Shown piece after piece: positions 43,204 through 50,945 of a stretch of 64,000 bases of DNA. Source of the DNA: Curtobacterium sp. VKM Ac-1395 (GTDB taxonomy: Bacteria; Actinomycetota; Actinomycetes; Actinomycetales; Microbacteriaceae). The stretch lies in NCBI RefSeq assembly GCF_015350975.1, contig NZ_JADKRX010000004.1:332077-396076 (forward strand), read 5' to 3'. The notes beneath the pieces are model-generated. The model saw only the letters and a list, made by a program, of their open reading frames with translations. It was not told the origin of the DNA and made no database searches. Positions within the stretch are counted from its first letter, which is position 1. Each line of letters begins with the position of its first letter. The translations under genes were made by a program, and so were the position numbers.

Positions 43204-44763
43204 GTGCCCCACGCATTCGACCCCGAGCACCTCCGCCATGTCAGCCTCCGCGCCGTCGCCGACGCGGTCGGAGGCAGCGCCGTCGGAGCCACCGCGCCGG
43301 GGCGCGACGTCCTCGTCACGGGGATGACGGTCAGCACCGGGGACGCCCGGCCCGGCGTGCTCTTCGCGGCCCTGCCCGGACGCCACGGACACGGGGCGGA
43401 CCACGTCGAGGCCGCCCGTCGAGCGGGTGCCGTCGCGGTCCTGACCGACGCCGCCGGGGAGCCGACCGCGACCGCGAGCGGACTGCCCGTCGTCGTGGTG
43501 CCCGACGTCCGGGGCGTCCTCGGTGCCGCTGCCCGCGCGGTGTACGGCACGGGCGACCTCGGTGCCCCGATGCTCGGGGTGACGGGCACGAACGGCAAGA
43601 CCTCGACCGTGTACGTGCTCGACGCGCTCATGCGTCGGCTGGGGTGGCCCACCGCGCTCACGTCGACCGCGGAACGCCGGGTCCGGGACGACGCCGTCGC
43701 CGCGCGCCTGACCACCCCGGAGGCGCCGGAGCTGCACGCCTTCCTGGCCCGCGCCGCCGAGCAGGGCGTCCGGGGCATCGCGGTGGAGGCCAGTGCGCAG
43801 GGCCTCAGCCGCCACCGGCTCGACGGCGTGCGGTTCGACGTCGCCGGGTTCACGAACCTCAGCCACGACCACCTCGACGACTACGCGGACATGGACACGT
43901 ACCTCCGGGCGAAGGCGGCACTGTTCACCCCGGAGCACGCGCGCCGTGGTGTGGTCTCGGTGGACAGCGCCGCGGGCCGGACGATCGTCCGCGACGCCGG
44001 CGTCCCCGTCGAGACGATCACCTCGCTGCCCGAGCAGGACGCGACCTGGCGGGTGGCCGTGCTCGACCAGCGCCTGGACGGCACGCGCTTCCGCCTGACC
44101 GGACCGGACGGCACGGACATCGTCACCGAGGTGCCGCTGCTCGGCCGGCACATGGCGGCGGACACCGGCCTCGCGATGGCGATGCTGATCCGCGCCGAGG
44201 TCGGTCCCGAGCGCCTCCGAGCCGCGGTGGGCGACCGGCTCGAGGTCGTCGTCCCCGGTCGGATGTCCGACGCCTCGGCACCGACCGGCCCGCGGGTGTT
44301 CGTCGACTTCGCCCACACGCCCGACGCCTTCGCGAAGAGCCTCGAGGCGGTCCGTGCCGTCGCCCCCGCGCGCGTGGCGATCGTCCTCGGCGCCGACGGC
44401 GACCGGGACCCGACCAAGCGACACGGCATGGGCGTCGTCGCGGCGACCGCGGCCGACGTCGTCGTGGTCGCCGACCACCACCCCCGCTTCGAGGACCCCG
44501 CCCCGATCCGCGCGGCGATCCTGGCTGGCGCGCGGTCAGTCGGGTCGGAGGCGCTCATCGTCGAGGAACCCGATCCGGCGACCGCGATCCGGACGGCGCT
44601 CGCCGCGATCGGTGACGACGGGGTCGTCTACTGGGCGGGACCGGGACTCACCGACTACCGGGACGTCCGCGCGGAGCACGTGCCGTACTCGTCGTTCGAG
44701 GACGCCCGCATGGCGCTCGCCGAGGCGGGTCACCCGGCGGAGGACACCGTCCCGTGCGGCTGA
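43204..44763 (+). CDS. Mur ligase family protein, MurE-like
   Basis: A 519-residue three-domain ligase. The ATP site is GVTGTNGKTSTVYVL (P-loop 128-133), and VEASAQGLSRHRLDGVRFDVAGFTNLSHDHLDDY is the typical centre, here given only as a landmark region around residues 198-232. In true MurE the amino-acid specificity loop reads DNPR; here it is DHHPRFEDP. It stands apart from a cell-wall cluster, so it is probably a paralog with another peptide or muropeptide substrate. GTG start after GAGGAACG. Its 3' end overlaps the opposite signal-peptidase gene by 34 bp. Confidence 0.82.
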   Translation: MPHAFDPEHLRHVSLRAVADAVGGSAVGATAPGRDVLVTGMTVSTGDARPGVLFAALPGRHGHGADHVEAARRAGAVAVLTDAAGEPTATASGLPVVVVPDVRGVLGAAARAVYGTGDLGAPMLGVTGTNGKTSTVYVLDALMRRLGWPTALTSTAERRVRDDAVAARLTTPEAPELHAFLARAAEQGVRGIAVEASAQGLSRHRLDGVRFDVAGFTNLSHDHLDDYADMDTYLRAKAALFTPEHARRGVVSVDSAAGRTIVRDAGVPVETITSLPEQDATWRVAVLDQRLDGTRFRLTGPDGTDIVTEVPLLGRHMAADTGLAMAMLIRAEVGPERLRAAVGDRLEVVVPGRMSDASAPTGPRVFVDFAHTPDAFAKSLEAVRAVAPARVAIVLGADGDRDPTKRHGMGVVAATAADVVVVADHHPRFEDPAPIRAAILAGARSVGSEALIVEEPDPATAIRTALAAIGDDGVVYWAGPGLTDYRDVRAEHVPYSSFEDARMALAEAGHPAEDTVPCG

Positions 44764-45398
44764 CCCGTCCGCCGGTACCCGGCGACGTGCCGAGGACCTG
44801 GGCGGCGTGCGCGGCGACGACGACGCCGGGATTCCGAGACCGTGCCGGCGATGATCATCACCGCGCCGTAGGTGAGCAGCACCGCGGCGATCGTCGGGAC
44901 GAGCCAGCTGCGGGACCCGTTGACGAGCTGGTTGACCCAGCCGATCCCGGGGACGCTGTACCAGACGACACCGCGCACCTGCGCGGGCACCACCGCTGCC
45001 GCGTCCGCGACGGCGTTGTTGTCGCCCTTGAGCACGAAGCTCCTGGATCCGTCCGACGCGGTCGCGATCGACACGACGCGGTGGCTGACGACCTCGGGCT
45101 GCCCCGACGCGATCTGGTAGGTCACGACGTCCCCCACGTGGATGTCGTCGACCGGGGTCGGTCGGACGACGAGCAGCGTGCCGGGGGGCAGCGTCGGCTC
45201 CATCGACTGCGTCAGGACGGTCAGCGGCGTGGACCCGGTGGCCTTCGGGACCACGATCACCACGAGGGCGACCCCGACGACCGCGAGCAGCAGCCCGGTG
45301 CTCAGGCCCAATGCGATCGCGTGCAGTGCGGCCCGCCAGCCGGTGCGCGGGCGCGGGGCCGGACGTCGGGTCGAGTCCGGACGTGGGGTCAGGGTCAT
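44730..45398 (-). CDS. ER-type signal peptidase I (SipW-like)
   Basis: A 222-residue membrane peptidase with catalytic Ser65 in VLTQSMEPTL and, in place of the bacterial Lys, His106 in VVSHRVVS, which marks the SipW/ER type. LKGDNNAVAD is the conserved box further on. Helices lie near residues 24-50 and 160-185 (SWLVPTIAAVLLTYGAVMII), with a basic C-terminal tail. The start overlaps the upstream gene (ATGA). In Bacillus, SipW processes the fibre protein TasA; here it follows three genes for proteins with matching signal peptides. Confidence 0.9.
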   Translation of the reverse strand: MTLTPRPDSTRRPAPRPRTGWRAALHAIALGLSTGLLLAVVGVALVVIVVPKATGSTPLTVLTQSMEPTLPPGTLLVVRPTPVDDIHVGDVVTYQIASGQPEVVSHRVVSIATASDGSRSFVLKGDNNAVADAAAVVPAQVRGVVWYSVPGIGWVNQLVNGSRSWLVPTIAAVLLTYGAVMIIAGTVSESRRRRRRARRPGPRHVAGYRRTGQPHGTVSSAG

Positions 45399-46285
45399 GC
45401 GCCGCATCGGATCGCCGCTCCGTCGTTCTGCGTGAACAGGGTCACCGGTCCGCTGCCGGCGACCGTCGAGGTGGGTGCACCGGTGCTGTCGACCACCTTG
45501 ACCACGACGGTCGAGGTGCCGGCGGGGATCGACGACGGGAAGTCTGACGGCGCGAGCTGGATCGAGCCGGAGTAGTCCTGCGACGTCTTCCCGACCATCG
45601 TGTCGCCGACGTAGGCCGCGTACCAGGTCTCGGTCGGACGCGACGACGCCGGCCAGGTCAGGTCGACGTAGTTGCCGTCGTGGTCGGTGCACGTCGTGGC
45701 GGGGGACGCGGTCGTCGCCGCGGAGGTGTTCAGGTAGAACCCGCCCGAGACCGGAGCGGAGACCCAGGACCCCCAGCTCGTCGTCAGGGTGACCCGGATG
45801 TTGGCCGTCGCCGGGGTCGGCGCGGACGCCCGCGGCGTGCTCCTGGTGCACCACACCACCTCGGTGTGGGCGGCGAGCGTCGTGGTCATGCTCGGCAGTG
45901 ACGCCCAGGTGCCGGTGATCGACCCGCTGCCGACGGGCGCGCCGTCTGTGCAGTCCGCCGTCGTGGGGACCGGCCAGGCGACGACGTCGATGGCCTGCGC
46001 GAGCGCGAGCGAACTGTCACTCGTGACACTGACGGAGGTCGTCGTGGTGCCCCGCAGGTTCTCCGAGTTCATCAGCGTCAGGGGCTTGGTCAGCGAGGTG
46101 ACCGTGCCGGAGAACGTCGTCGTGAGGTCCTGTGCACCCTTGATCCCGGCGGCGAGCTTGCCGATCGTCGTGCTCGACGTCGCCTTCGCGGACGCGGTCC
46201 ACAGCGCCCACGCGGCACTCGAACCGCCGACGACCAGCGCCAGGCTCAGCATCGCGGCGAGGAGCACGCGGACCCGGCGGCTCAC
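45395..46285 (-). CDS. Secreted protein with SipW-type signal peptide, C-terminal Ig-like region
   Basis: A 296-residue exported protein. The signal VRVLLAAMLSLALVVGGSSA is followed by AWALWTASAKATSSTTI, the ALWxASA signature of alternate-signal proteins cut by SipW-type peptidases. Two Cys pairs occur in the body (TADCTDG, EVVWCTR, TTCTDHDG, IRCGA). The last 100 residues (VDLTWPASSRPTETWYAAYVGD) resemble a fibronectin/Ig-like fold. GTG start overlapping the upstream gene. Possibly a minor or anchoring subunit of a surface fibre. Confidence 0.8.
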   Translation of the reverse strand: MSRRVRVLLAAMLSLALVVGGSSAAWALWTASAKATSSTTIGKLAAGIKGAQDLTTTFSGTVTSLTKPLTLMNSENLRGTTTTSVSVTSDSSLALAQAIDVVAWPVPTTADCTDGAPVGSGSITGTWASLPSMTTTLAAHTEVVWCTRSTPRASAPTPATANIRVTLTTSWGSWVSAPVSGGFYLNTSAATTASPATTCTDHDGNYVDLTWPASSRPTETWYAAYVGDTMVGKTSQDYSGSIQLAPSDFPSSIPAGTSTVVVKVVDSTGAPTSTVAGSGPVTLFTQNDGAAIRCGA

Positions 46286-46875
46286 GGCGCGACCTGCGTC
46301 CCGGTCACGGTCATCGTGAAGTCGGTCACGGCGCCAGACACGCTCTGCGGTGCGTCCATCGACAGCAGGATCTCGATGCAGCCCATGCCGGAGGCGCCCG
46401 GGGGCAGGGTGTAGTACCCGCTGCCGGTGTCGAAGGTGGCGAGCGGACCGGTCGCGCCGGAGATGCCCGCGTGGCACTCGGCCGCCGAACCGACGGACGC
46501 GAGCCGCAGGGTCTGCGCGTCGAGGACGACGTCGTCGGTGGTGTCGGCGTAGGACACCTTCGTCGCGGTGATGGCCACGCGCATCGAGAGCGGGACCGTC
46601 CCCGTGTTCCGCACGGTGAACGTCCCCGTCGTGCTCGACCCCGGGCCGATCGCCGTCTGGTACATCGGCGACAGCGGGCTCACGGTCAGCGTCGCGGTAC
46701 CCGAGCGCACGACCGAGGAATTCGTGTTCGCCGAGGCGTTCCACAGGGCGTAGGTCCCGCCGGTGCCGAGCACCGACGCGACCACGGCGACCGCCAGGGC
46801 GAGCGCGGTGGCCCACACCCAGCGGTGACGCGACGGCGCGCGGTGGCGACGTCGTGATGCGGTCGAACTGGTCAT
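46282..46875 (-). CDS. Secreted TasA/CalY-like protein with SipW-type signal peptide
   Basis: A 197-residue protein with a basic N-terminus, one hydrophobic helix (VWATALALAVAVVASVLGT) and the signature GGTYALWNASANTNSSVV. The mature part is rich in Thr, Ser, Gly and Val, with FTVRNTGTVPLSMRVAI, typical of TasA-like beta-sandwich proteins, and two Cys (AAECHAG, GMGCIE). No wall-sorting LPxTG is seen. It lies second in a four-gene operon. Confidence 0.82.
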   Translation of the reverse strand: MTSSTASRRRHRAPSRHRWVWATALALAVAVVASVLGTGGTYALWNASANTNSSVVRSGTATLTVSPLSPMYQTAIGPGSSTTGTFTVRNTGTVPLSMRVAITATKVSYADTTDDVVLDAQTLRLASVGSAAECHAGISGATGPLATFDTGSGYYTLPPGASGMGCIEILLSMDAPQSVSGAVTDFTMTVTGTQVAP

Positions 46876-46955
46876 TTCCCGTCACCCCCCGGTGGACGTG
46901 GTCGTGGTGGTGGAACCGGCGCGGTCGACGGATCAGGGACCGACCGCGCCGGTGA

Positions 46956-47510
46956 TCAGGAGCCGATCGCGGTCTGCGTCAGCGTGAACGCGAGCGCGCC
47001 GACGTTGACGGAGCCGTTCTGGCCCGTGGTGGCCGACGAGGGCAGCTCGATCGTGAAGACGACCTTCACGGCCGAGGTGCCGGCGGCGGGAGAGACCACG
47101 AAGGTGTTGGTCGAGGAGGTCGACTGCACGACCGACGCACTCGAGGACGTGACCGCGAGGGTCTTCGTCGTCGCGGCGATCAGGCCGGAGTCGCCCGTGA
47201 TGCTCTGGTTCGCGTAGGTCAGGTTCGCCTTGAGGTCCTGGCCGGTCGCGGCGATGTTGAGGGTCTGCGTGAACTGGTACTTGTTGCCGGGCACCATGAG
47301 CACGGACGCGGGGTTGATCGTGGCGGAGCGGCCGTTCGTCAGGTCGGTCCACACGCCGTCGTTCGCAGCCGTGAGGGTCAGGGTGCCGGAGCTGATGGAC
47401 GACGCGGCGCTGGAGGCGTTGGCGTTCCAGAGCGCGAAGCTGCCCGCCCCTCCGAGGAGGAGCGCGATGCCGGCGGCGCCGGCGAGGGCACCCGTGACGA
47501 TCTTGTGCAT
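46956..47510 (-). CDS. Major candidate TasA/CalY-like fibre protein with SipW-type signal peptide
   Basis: A 184-residue protein: MHKIVTGALAGAAGIALLL, then GGAGSFALWNANASSAASSI, the alternate-signal signature, then a mature domain of about 155 residues almost wholly Ser, Thr, Ala, Val and Asn, with no Cys. That composition fits a self-assembling beta-rich subunit. First gene of the operon, with a promoter at 47694-47722 and a long leader of about 180 nt. It is separated by 80 bp from the next gene, whereas the other genes overlap. Confidence 0.85.
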   Translation of the reverse strand: MHKIVTGALAGAAGIALLLGGAGSFALWNANASSAASSISSGTLTLTAANDGVWTDLTNGRSATINPASVLMVPGNKYQFTQTLNIAATGQDLKANLTYANQSITGDSGLIAATTKTLAVTSSSASVVQSTSSTNTFVVSPAAGTSAVKVVFTIELPSSATTGQNGSVNVGALAFTLTQTAIGS

Positions 47511-47871
47511 GGTGGATCCGTTCCTGCGCTGGAGGGAGCGCTGAGGCCGCCGGCACGGTGGTTCGGGTTGCGTGCAGGCGGGACGGTGTCATCGACCCCG
47601 TGGTACGAGGGTCGCGGCTGACCGGTGCCGAGCGGGACCGCCGGGCTCCGGAGCTCAGGGCGGCTCGGGCGGGCTGGATTCCGTCTGACATCGACGCTAC
47701 CGGTCCCCCAAAGTGCTGACAACAAAGATGATGCGTCTGAATGGACCCAAAACGGGGGTGATTTTCGTCCCCAGGAGTGCCGACGCGATCTGTACCCCGT
47801 TTCGACGGACATCCCGGAGGAATGCCCACCAGACCCATACGGTTGCATCGACCGGAATCGAGAAGGGGACC
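47511..47871. other. 361-bp divergent intergenic region with an AT-richer block
   Basis: No gene seen. The stretch 47700-47770 is clearly less GC-rich than its surroundings (ACAACAAAGATGATG, ATTTTC) and holds the -35 side of the SipW-operon promoter. The part 47770-47871 is the leader region of pnuC and ends in an AGAAGGGG ribosome site. I did not recognise a riboswitch. Confidence 0.6.
47694..47722 (-). promoter_or_regulatory. Probable promoter of the SipW/TasA-like operon
   Basis: Minus strand: TTGTCA (47722-47717), 17-bp spacer, TAGCGT (47699-47694), with ACCGG before the -10 box as at the GH51 promoter. Confidence 0.6.
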
Positions 47872-48537
47872 ATGGGCATCGTGCGCTGGTTGTTCGACGC
47901 GCAGATCGTCATCGGGGACCAGACGGTGCTCTGGCGCGAGGTGATCGGCAACGTCTTCGGCCTGCTCAGCGCGCTCGGCGGGATGCGTCGACGCATCTGG
48001 GCCTGGCCTGTCGGCATCGTCGGCAACGCCCTGCTCTTCACGGTCTTCATGGGCGCGCTCTTCGACACCCCGAACCCCGTCAACCTGCTCGGGCAGGCCG
48101 GCCGCCAGGTGATGTTCATCATCGTCAGCGTCTACGGCTGGTACCGCTGGACGCACCGCCCTGCGGAGTCGGTCACCGTGATCGACCCGCGCTGGGCCTC
48201 CTGGCGGACGCGCGGGCTGCTCGTGGTCGCCCTGGTCGGTGGCACGGCGCTGCTCACGCCCGTCTTCCGCGCGCTCGGTTCCTACGAGCCCGTCTGGTCC
48301 GATGCCTGGATCTTCGTCGGGTCCCTGCTCGCGACGTACGGCATGGCGAAGGGCTGGGTCGAGTTCTGGTTGATCTGGGTCGCCGTCGACCTGGTCGGGG
48401 TGCCGCTGCTCTTCTCGGCCGGGTACTACGCCTCCGGGCTGATGTACGTCGTGTACGGCGTCTTCACCCTCACTGGGTTCTTCGTGTGGATGCGGCAGCG
48501 CACCCGTCCGTCCGCTGCCCCGGTCACCGTCGGCTGA
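47872..48537 (+). CDS. pnuC: PnuC-type nicotinamide riboside/mononucleotide transporter
   Basis: A 221-residue membrane transporter with about seven helices. RRRIWAWPVGIVGNALLF, QVMFIIVSVYGWYRW and WVEFWLIWVAVDLVGVPLLF are the PnuC motifs that bind nicotinamide riboside. It feeds NAD salvage. ATG 47872 follows GAAGGGG; the longer frame from 47713 runs through the leader. It stands alone and is divergent from the SipW operon. Confidence 0.9.
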   Translation: MGIVRWLFDAQIVIGDQTVLWREVIGNVFGLLSALGGMRRRIWAWPVGIVGNALLFTVFMGALFDTPNPVNLLGQAGRQVMFIIVSVYGWYRWTHRPAESVTVIDPRWASWRTRGLLVVALVGGTALLTPVFRALGSYEPVWSDAWIFVGSLLATYGMAKGWVEFWLIWVAVDLVGVPLLFSAGYYASGLMYVVYGVFTLTGFFVWMRQRTRPSAAPVTVG

Positions 48538-48562
48538 CCACCGCAGGGGGCATGATGACGAC

Positions 48563-49255
48563 ATGACCGAGGCAGCCGTCGTTACCGGGTGGCGCGTGTA
48601 CCGCGCGCGCCGCACCGAGTTCCTCGACGCCGCGCGCGTCCGGCGGCGCACCCTCGTCTGCGGCCTCGTCGCGATGGTGCTCGGCACGGTCGGCGTCGTC
48701 GCGCAGCTGCTCTGGCAGGCCGTGCTGGAGGCGCCGCTCGCGCTGGCCCTCGTCGGGATCGTGGCGTTCGCCGCCGCCGTGGGCTGCCTCGCCGCCACCT
48801 TCCTGCGGACGGCGTCGACCCCGGCCACCCTCGAGCCCGCGGCCCTGACCGGCGACTGGCGACGCTCCGAGCGCATCGGTCAGCAGTTCGGCCCCCGAGC
48901 GCCGGCGATGCTCCCCGAGGACCGCGACGCGGTGCTGCGACGTGCCGAGGCGTCGGCGGGCGCTGGCGTCGTTGTGTTCGACCGGACGCGCTGGCTCCCC
49001 GTCGGGTGGCTCGTCGCATGGGTGGGCCTGCTCGTCGTCGGGCTCGCGTCCACCGACGAGCTGGTCCTCCTGCTCCTGCCGCCCGTGTTCGCGCTGCTCC
49101 AGTCGTCGACCGCGATCACCGCACTGCTCGGCCTGGGTCGCGCCGACGCCGCCCGCCGCCGTGCCGAGGTGATGCCCCGGTACGACCCACCGCCCGCCGC
49201 ACCCACCAGGAACCGCGACCCCCGCGGCTCGAAGCTCGGCCTGCCCGAGGCCTGA
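48563..49255 (+). CDS. Four-helix membrane protein of unknown function
   Basis: A 230-residue protein with two hydrophobic pairs: LVCGLVAMVLGTVGVVAQLL and ALALVGIVAFAAAVGCLAAT, then after a soluble loop WLPVGWLVAWVGLLVVGLA and LVLLLLPPVFALLQSSTAI. Tails are basic. No family recognised. It begins 25 bp after pnuC and could share its transcript. Confidence 0.65.
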   Translation: MTEAAVVTGWRVYRARRTEFLDAARVRRRTLVCGLVAMVLGTVGVVAQLLWQAVLEAPLALALVGIVAFAAAVGCLAATFLRTASTPATLEPAALTGDWRRSERIGQQFGPRAPAMLPEDRDAVLRRAEASAGAGVVVFDRTRWLPVGWLVAWVGLLVVGLASTDELVLLLLPPVFALLQSSTAITALLGLGRADAARRRAEVMPRYDPPPAAPTRNRDPRGSKLGLPEA

Positions 49256-49300
49256 GCGCGCGAGCACCCCCCGCACTGGGACACGACGGAGCCCCCACCT

Positions 49301-50014
49301 GTGCGATGGGATGTCCGAGTGCAGACACTCACCGAGGGACTCTCCGACGGGACGCTCGACGCCGAGCAGCCGTTGCCAGAACAGACCATCGCCGAGCGCC
49401 TCGTCCGTGCCGCGATCCGCGCCTACCGGCTGCACCCCTTCAACGACGTCGACGCCGCGGTCGTGGCGGACGTCGCCGGGCTCCCGCTCGACGCCGTCTC
49501 CCGCGCGTTCCCGACGTGGGACGCGCTGCTGCTCGTGACGTACGACCACTGGACGGCGATGCGCAGTTCGACCCGCCGCCGGACCCCCACCTGCACGGTC
49601 GAGCACGTCCGGCAGATGCTCGCCGAGGACGTCGCCGACCCGGGCCGCGTCCGGGTGCTCGCCGGCGTCATCAACATGGCCGGTGCCGGCACGAGCTTCG
49701 CCGACCTGTTCCGGAAGCGCTACCAGGACTACGTCGTCGGGCTCACCGTCGGCCTGCAGCGGGACGTCGACGCCGGCATCGAGTCGATCGTCATCGCGCC
49801 CGAGCGTGCCGCGACGCAGCTCCTCGCCGTCTACGAGGGCCTGCAGATCCAGATGCTCGTCCGTCCGCACCTCGACGCCCTGACGGAGTTCGAGCACGCC
49901 GTGCGGGCGCTCCGCGAAGGCTGGCGTCGGCGCCACGTGCCGGCGTGGGACCTCGGCTCCGTGCCGGCGAGGGACCTCGGCTCGGTGCCGACGTCCCCGA
50001 TCCTCCTGGCCTGA
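49301..50014 (+). CDS. TetR-like transcriptional regulator
   Basis: A 237-residue protein with a predicted helix-turn-helix (VDAAVVADVAGLPLDAVSRAF, YDHWTAM) and an all-alpha C-terminal part, in line with the TetR fold. The start is uncertain: GTG 49301 or GTG 49319. The last 25 residues hold a repeated VPAWDLGS/VPARDLGS motif made by a 24-bp duplication. Target genes are unknown. Confidence 0.65.
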   Translation: MRWDVRVQTLTEGLSDGTLDAEQPLPEQTIAERLVRAAIRAYRLHPFNDVDAAVVADVAGLPLDAVSRAFPTWDALLLVTYDHWTAMRSSTRRRTPTCTVEHVRQMLAEDVADPGRVRVLAGVINMAGAGTSFADLFRKRYQDYVVGLTVGLQRDVDAGIESIVIAPERAATQLLAVYEGLQIQMLVRPHLDALTEFEHAVRALREGWRRRHVPAWDLGSVPARDLGSVPTSPILLA

Positions 50015-50035
50015 CCTCTAGTTTCTCCCCGAGAA

Positions 50036-50060
50036 AGCACTTGCGAAGTTGGCAAGTGCT
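50036..50060. promoter_or_regulatory. Inverted repeat AGCACTTGC-N7-GCAAGTGCT
   Basis: Perfect 9-bp arms (50036-50044 and 50052-50060) in the 77-bp gap before a membrane-protein/winged-helix gene pair. Likely the autoregulatory site of the winged-helix protein encoded at 50535. Confidence 0.65.
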
Positions 50061-50091
50061 TGCCAGACTGGTGGCAACGGGAGGGAACACC

Positions 50092-50538
50092 ATGACCGAC
50101 ACCACCACCACCACCACCGGCGGCATCGACCCGACGGGCGCACGCGAGCTGCTCGACCGGGCGGACCGCATCAGTCGCCGCGCGCACGACGCCGTGCGCT
50201 GGCCGTACGTCACCTTCATCACGGCCCTCGGGGTCGCGACCTCGCTCGGCACGCTGGCGATGGGGCTCACGACGGGCACCGCGTTCGCCGCGGTCTACGT
50301 CGGCACGCTCGCGGCGCTCGTCGCGCTCGTGATCGGCTTCATGCTGGCGATCCGCGGCCGTTCGGCCTTCGCCAGCAGCCGGCGCTGGACCGTCTACATC
50401 GCCAGCTGGGCCGTGACCTACTGCGCCGCGATCGCGGTCGTCGGCTGGGTCCACGGCTCGGTGCTCTGGTCCGGCGTCACGTCCGGCCTGGTCCTCGTCG
50501 TCGCGCTCGTCTGCGCCGCGTGGGAGTCGCGATCGTGA
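50092..50538 (+). CDS. Small four-helix membrane protein paired with a winged-helix regulator
   Basis: A 148-residue protein: Thr-rich start, amphipathic helix (GARELLDRADRISRRAHDAV) and four membrane helices (YVTFITALGVATSLGTLAM to SGVTSGLVLVVALVCAAWE). GGGAGGGAAC precedes the ATG. Its stop overlaps the regulator gene by GTGA, a pairing common in Actinobacteria, in which the membrane protein may sense envelope state. Function unproven. Confidence 0.75.
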   Translation: MTDTTTTTTGGIDPTGARELLDRADRISRRAHDAVRWPYVTFITALGVATSLGTLAMGLTTGTAFAAVYVGTLAALVALVIGFMLAIRGRSAFASSRRWTVYIASWAVTYCAAIAVVGWVHGSVLWSGVTSGLVLVVALVCAAWESRS

Positions 50539-50867
50539 CGCTCGAGCAGGGCACCCACCCGCGGCACCGCCTCGACGACCTGCTGCAGAACGCCGTGCGG
50601 TTCTCGATCGTCGCCGCACTCGACCGCGCCGGGACGCTCGGCTTCCGCGAGGTCCGTGACGCCGTGGAGATCACCGACTCCGCCCTCAGCAAGCAGGTGG
50701 CAGCGCTCGAGGCCGCCGGCTACGTCGCCGTCGGCAAGGCGTTCGTCGGCAAGACCCCGCGGACCTCGTTGACGCTGACGCGCGACGGTCGCGCCGCCTG
50801 GCGCGGCCACCTGGACGCCCTGCGGCAGATCGCGGGCAGCGACCAGGAGCCGCCCGGTCACCACTGA
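50535..50867 (+). CDS. Winged-helix transcriptional regulator
   Basis: A 110-residue DNA-binding protein of the single-domain winged-helix type: RHRLDDLLQNAVRFSIVAAL, then FREVRDAVEITDSALSKQVAALEAAGYV as helix-turn-helix and wing. No effector domain. Probably regulates its own operon through the inverted repeat at 50036-50060. Confidence 0.85.
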   Translation: MTLEQGTHPRHRLDDLLQNAVRFSIVAALDRAGTLGFREVRDAVEITDSALSKQVAALEAAGYVAVGKAFVGKTPRTSLTLTRDGRAAWRGHLDALRQIAGSDQEPPGHH

Positions 50868-50873
50868 CGGACA

Positions 50874-50905
50874 GGAGGCCCGGTGCCAGCTGGCACCGGG
50901 CCTCC
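50874..50905. terminator. Family-A perfect palindromic terminator
   Basis: A fully palindromic 32-bp segment containing GGAGGCCCGGTGCC, between convergent genes. Its arms match the family at 18398 and 40721. Confidence 0.8.
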
Positions 50906-50945
50906 AGTCGGGCACCGGGTCGCGGCACGGCCGTGCCGTGACGGG

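Noticed and set aside
47511..47871. NAD-related riboswitch upstream of pnuC
   Set aside because: I could not identify the conserved core or a convincing stem order, so it is left as an open question.
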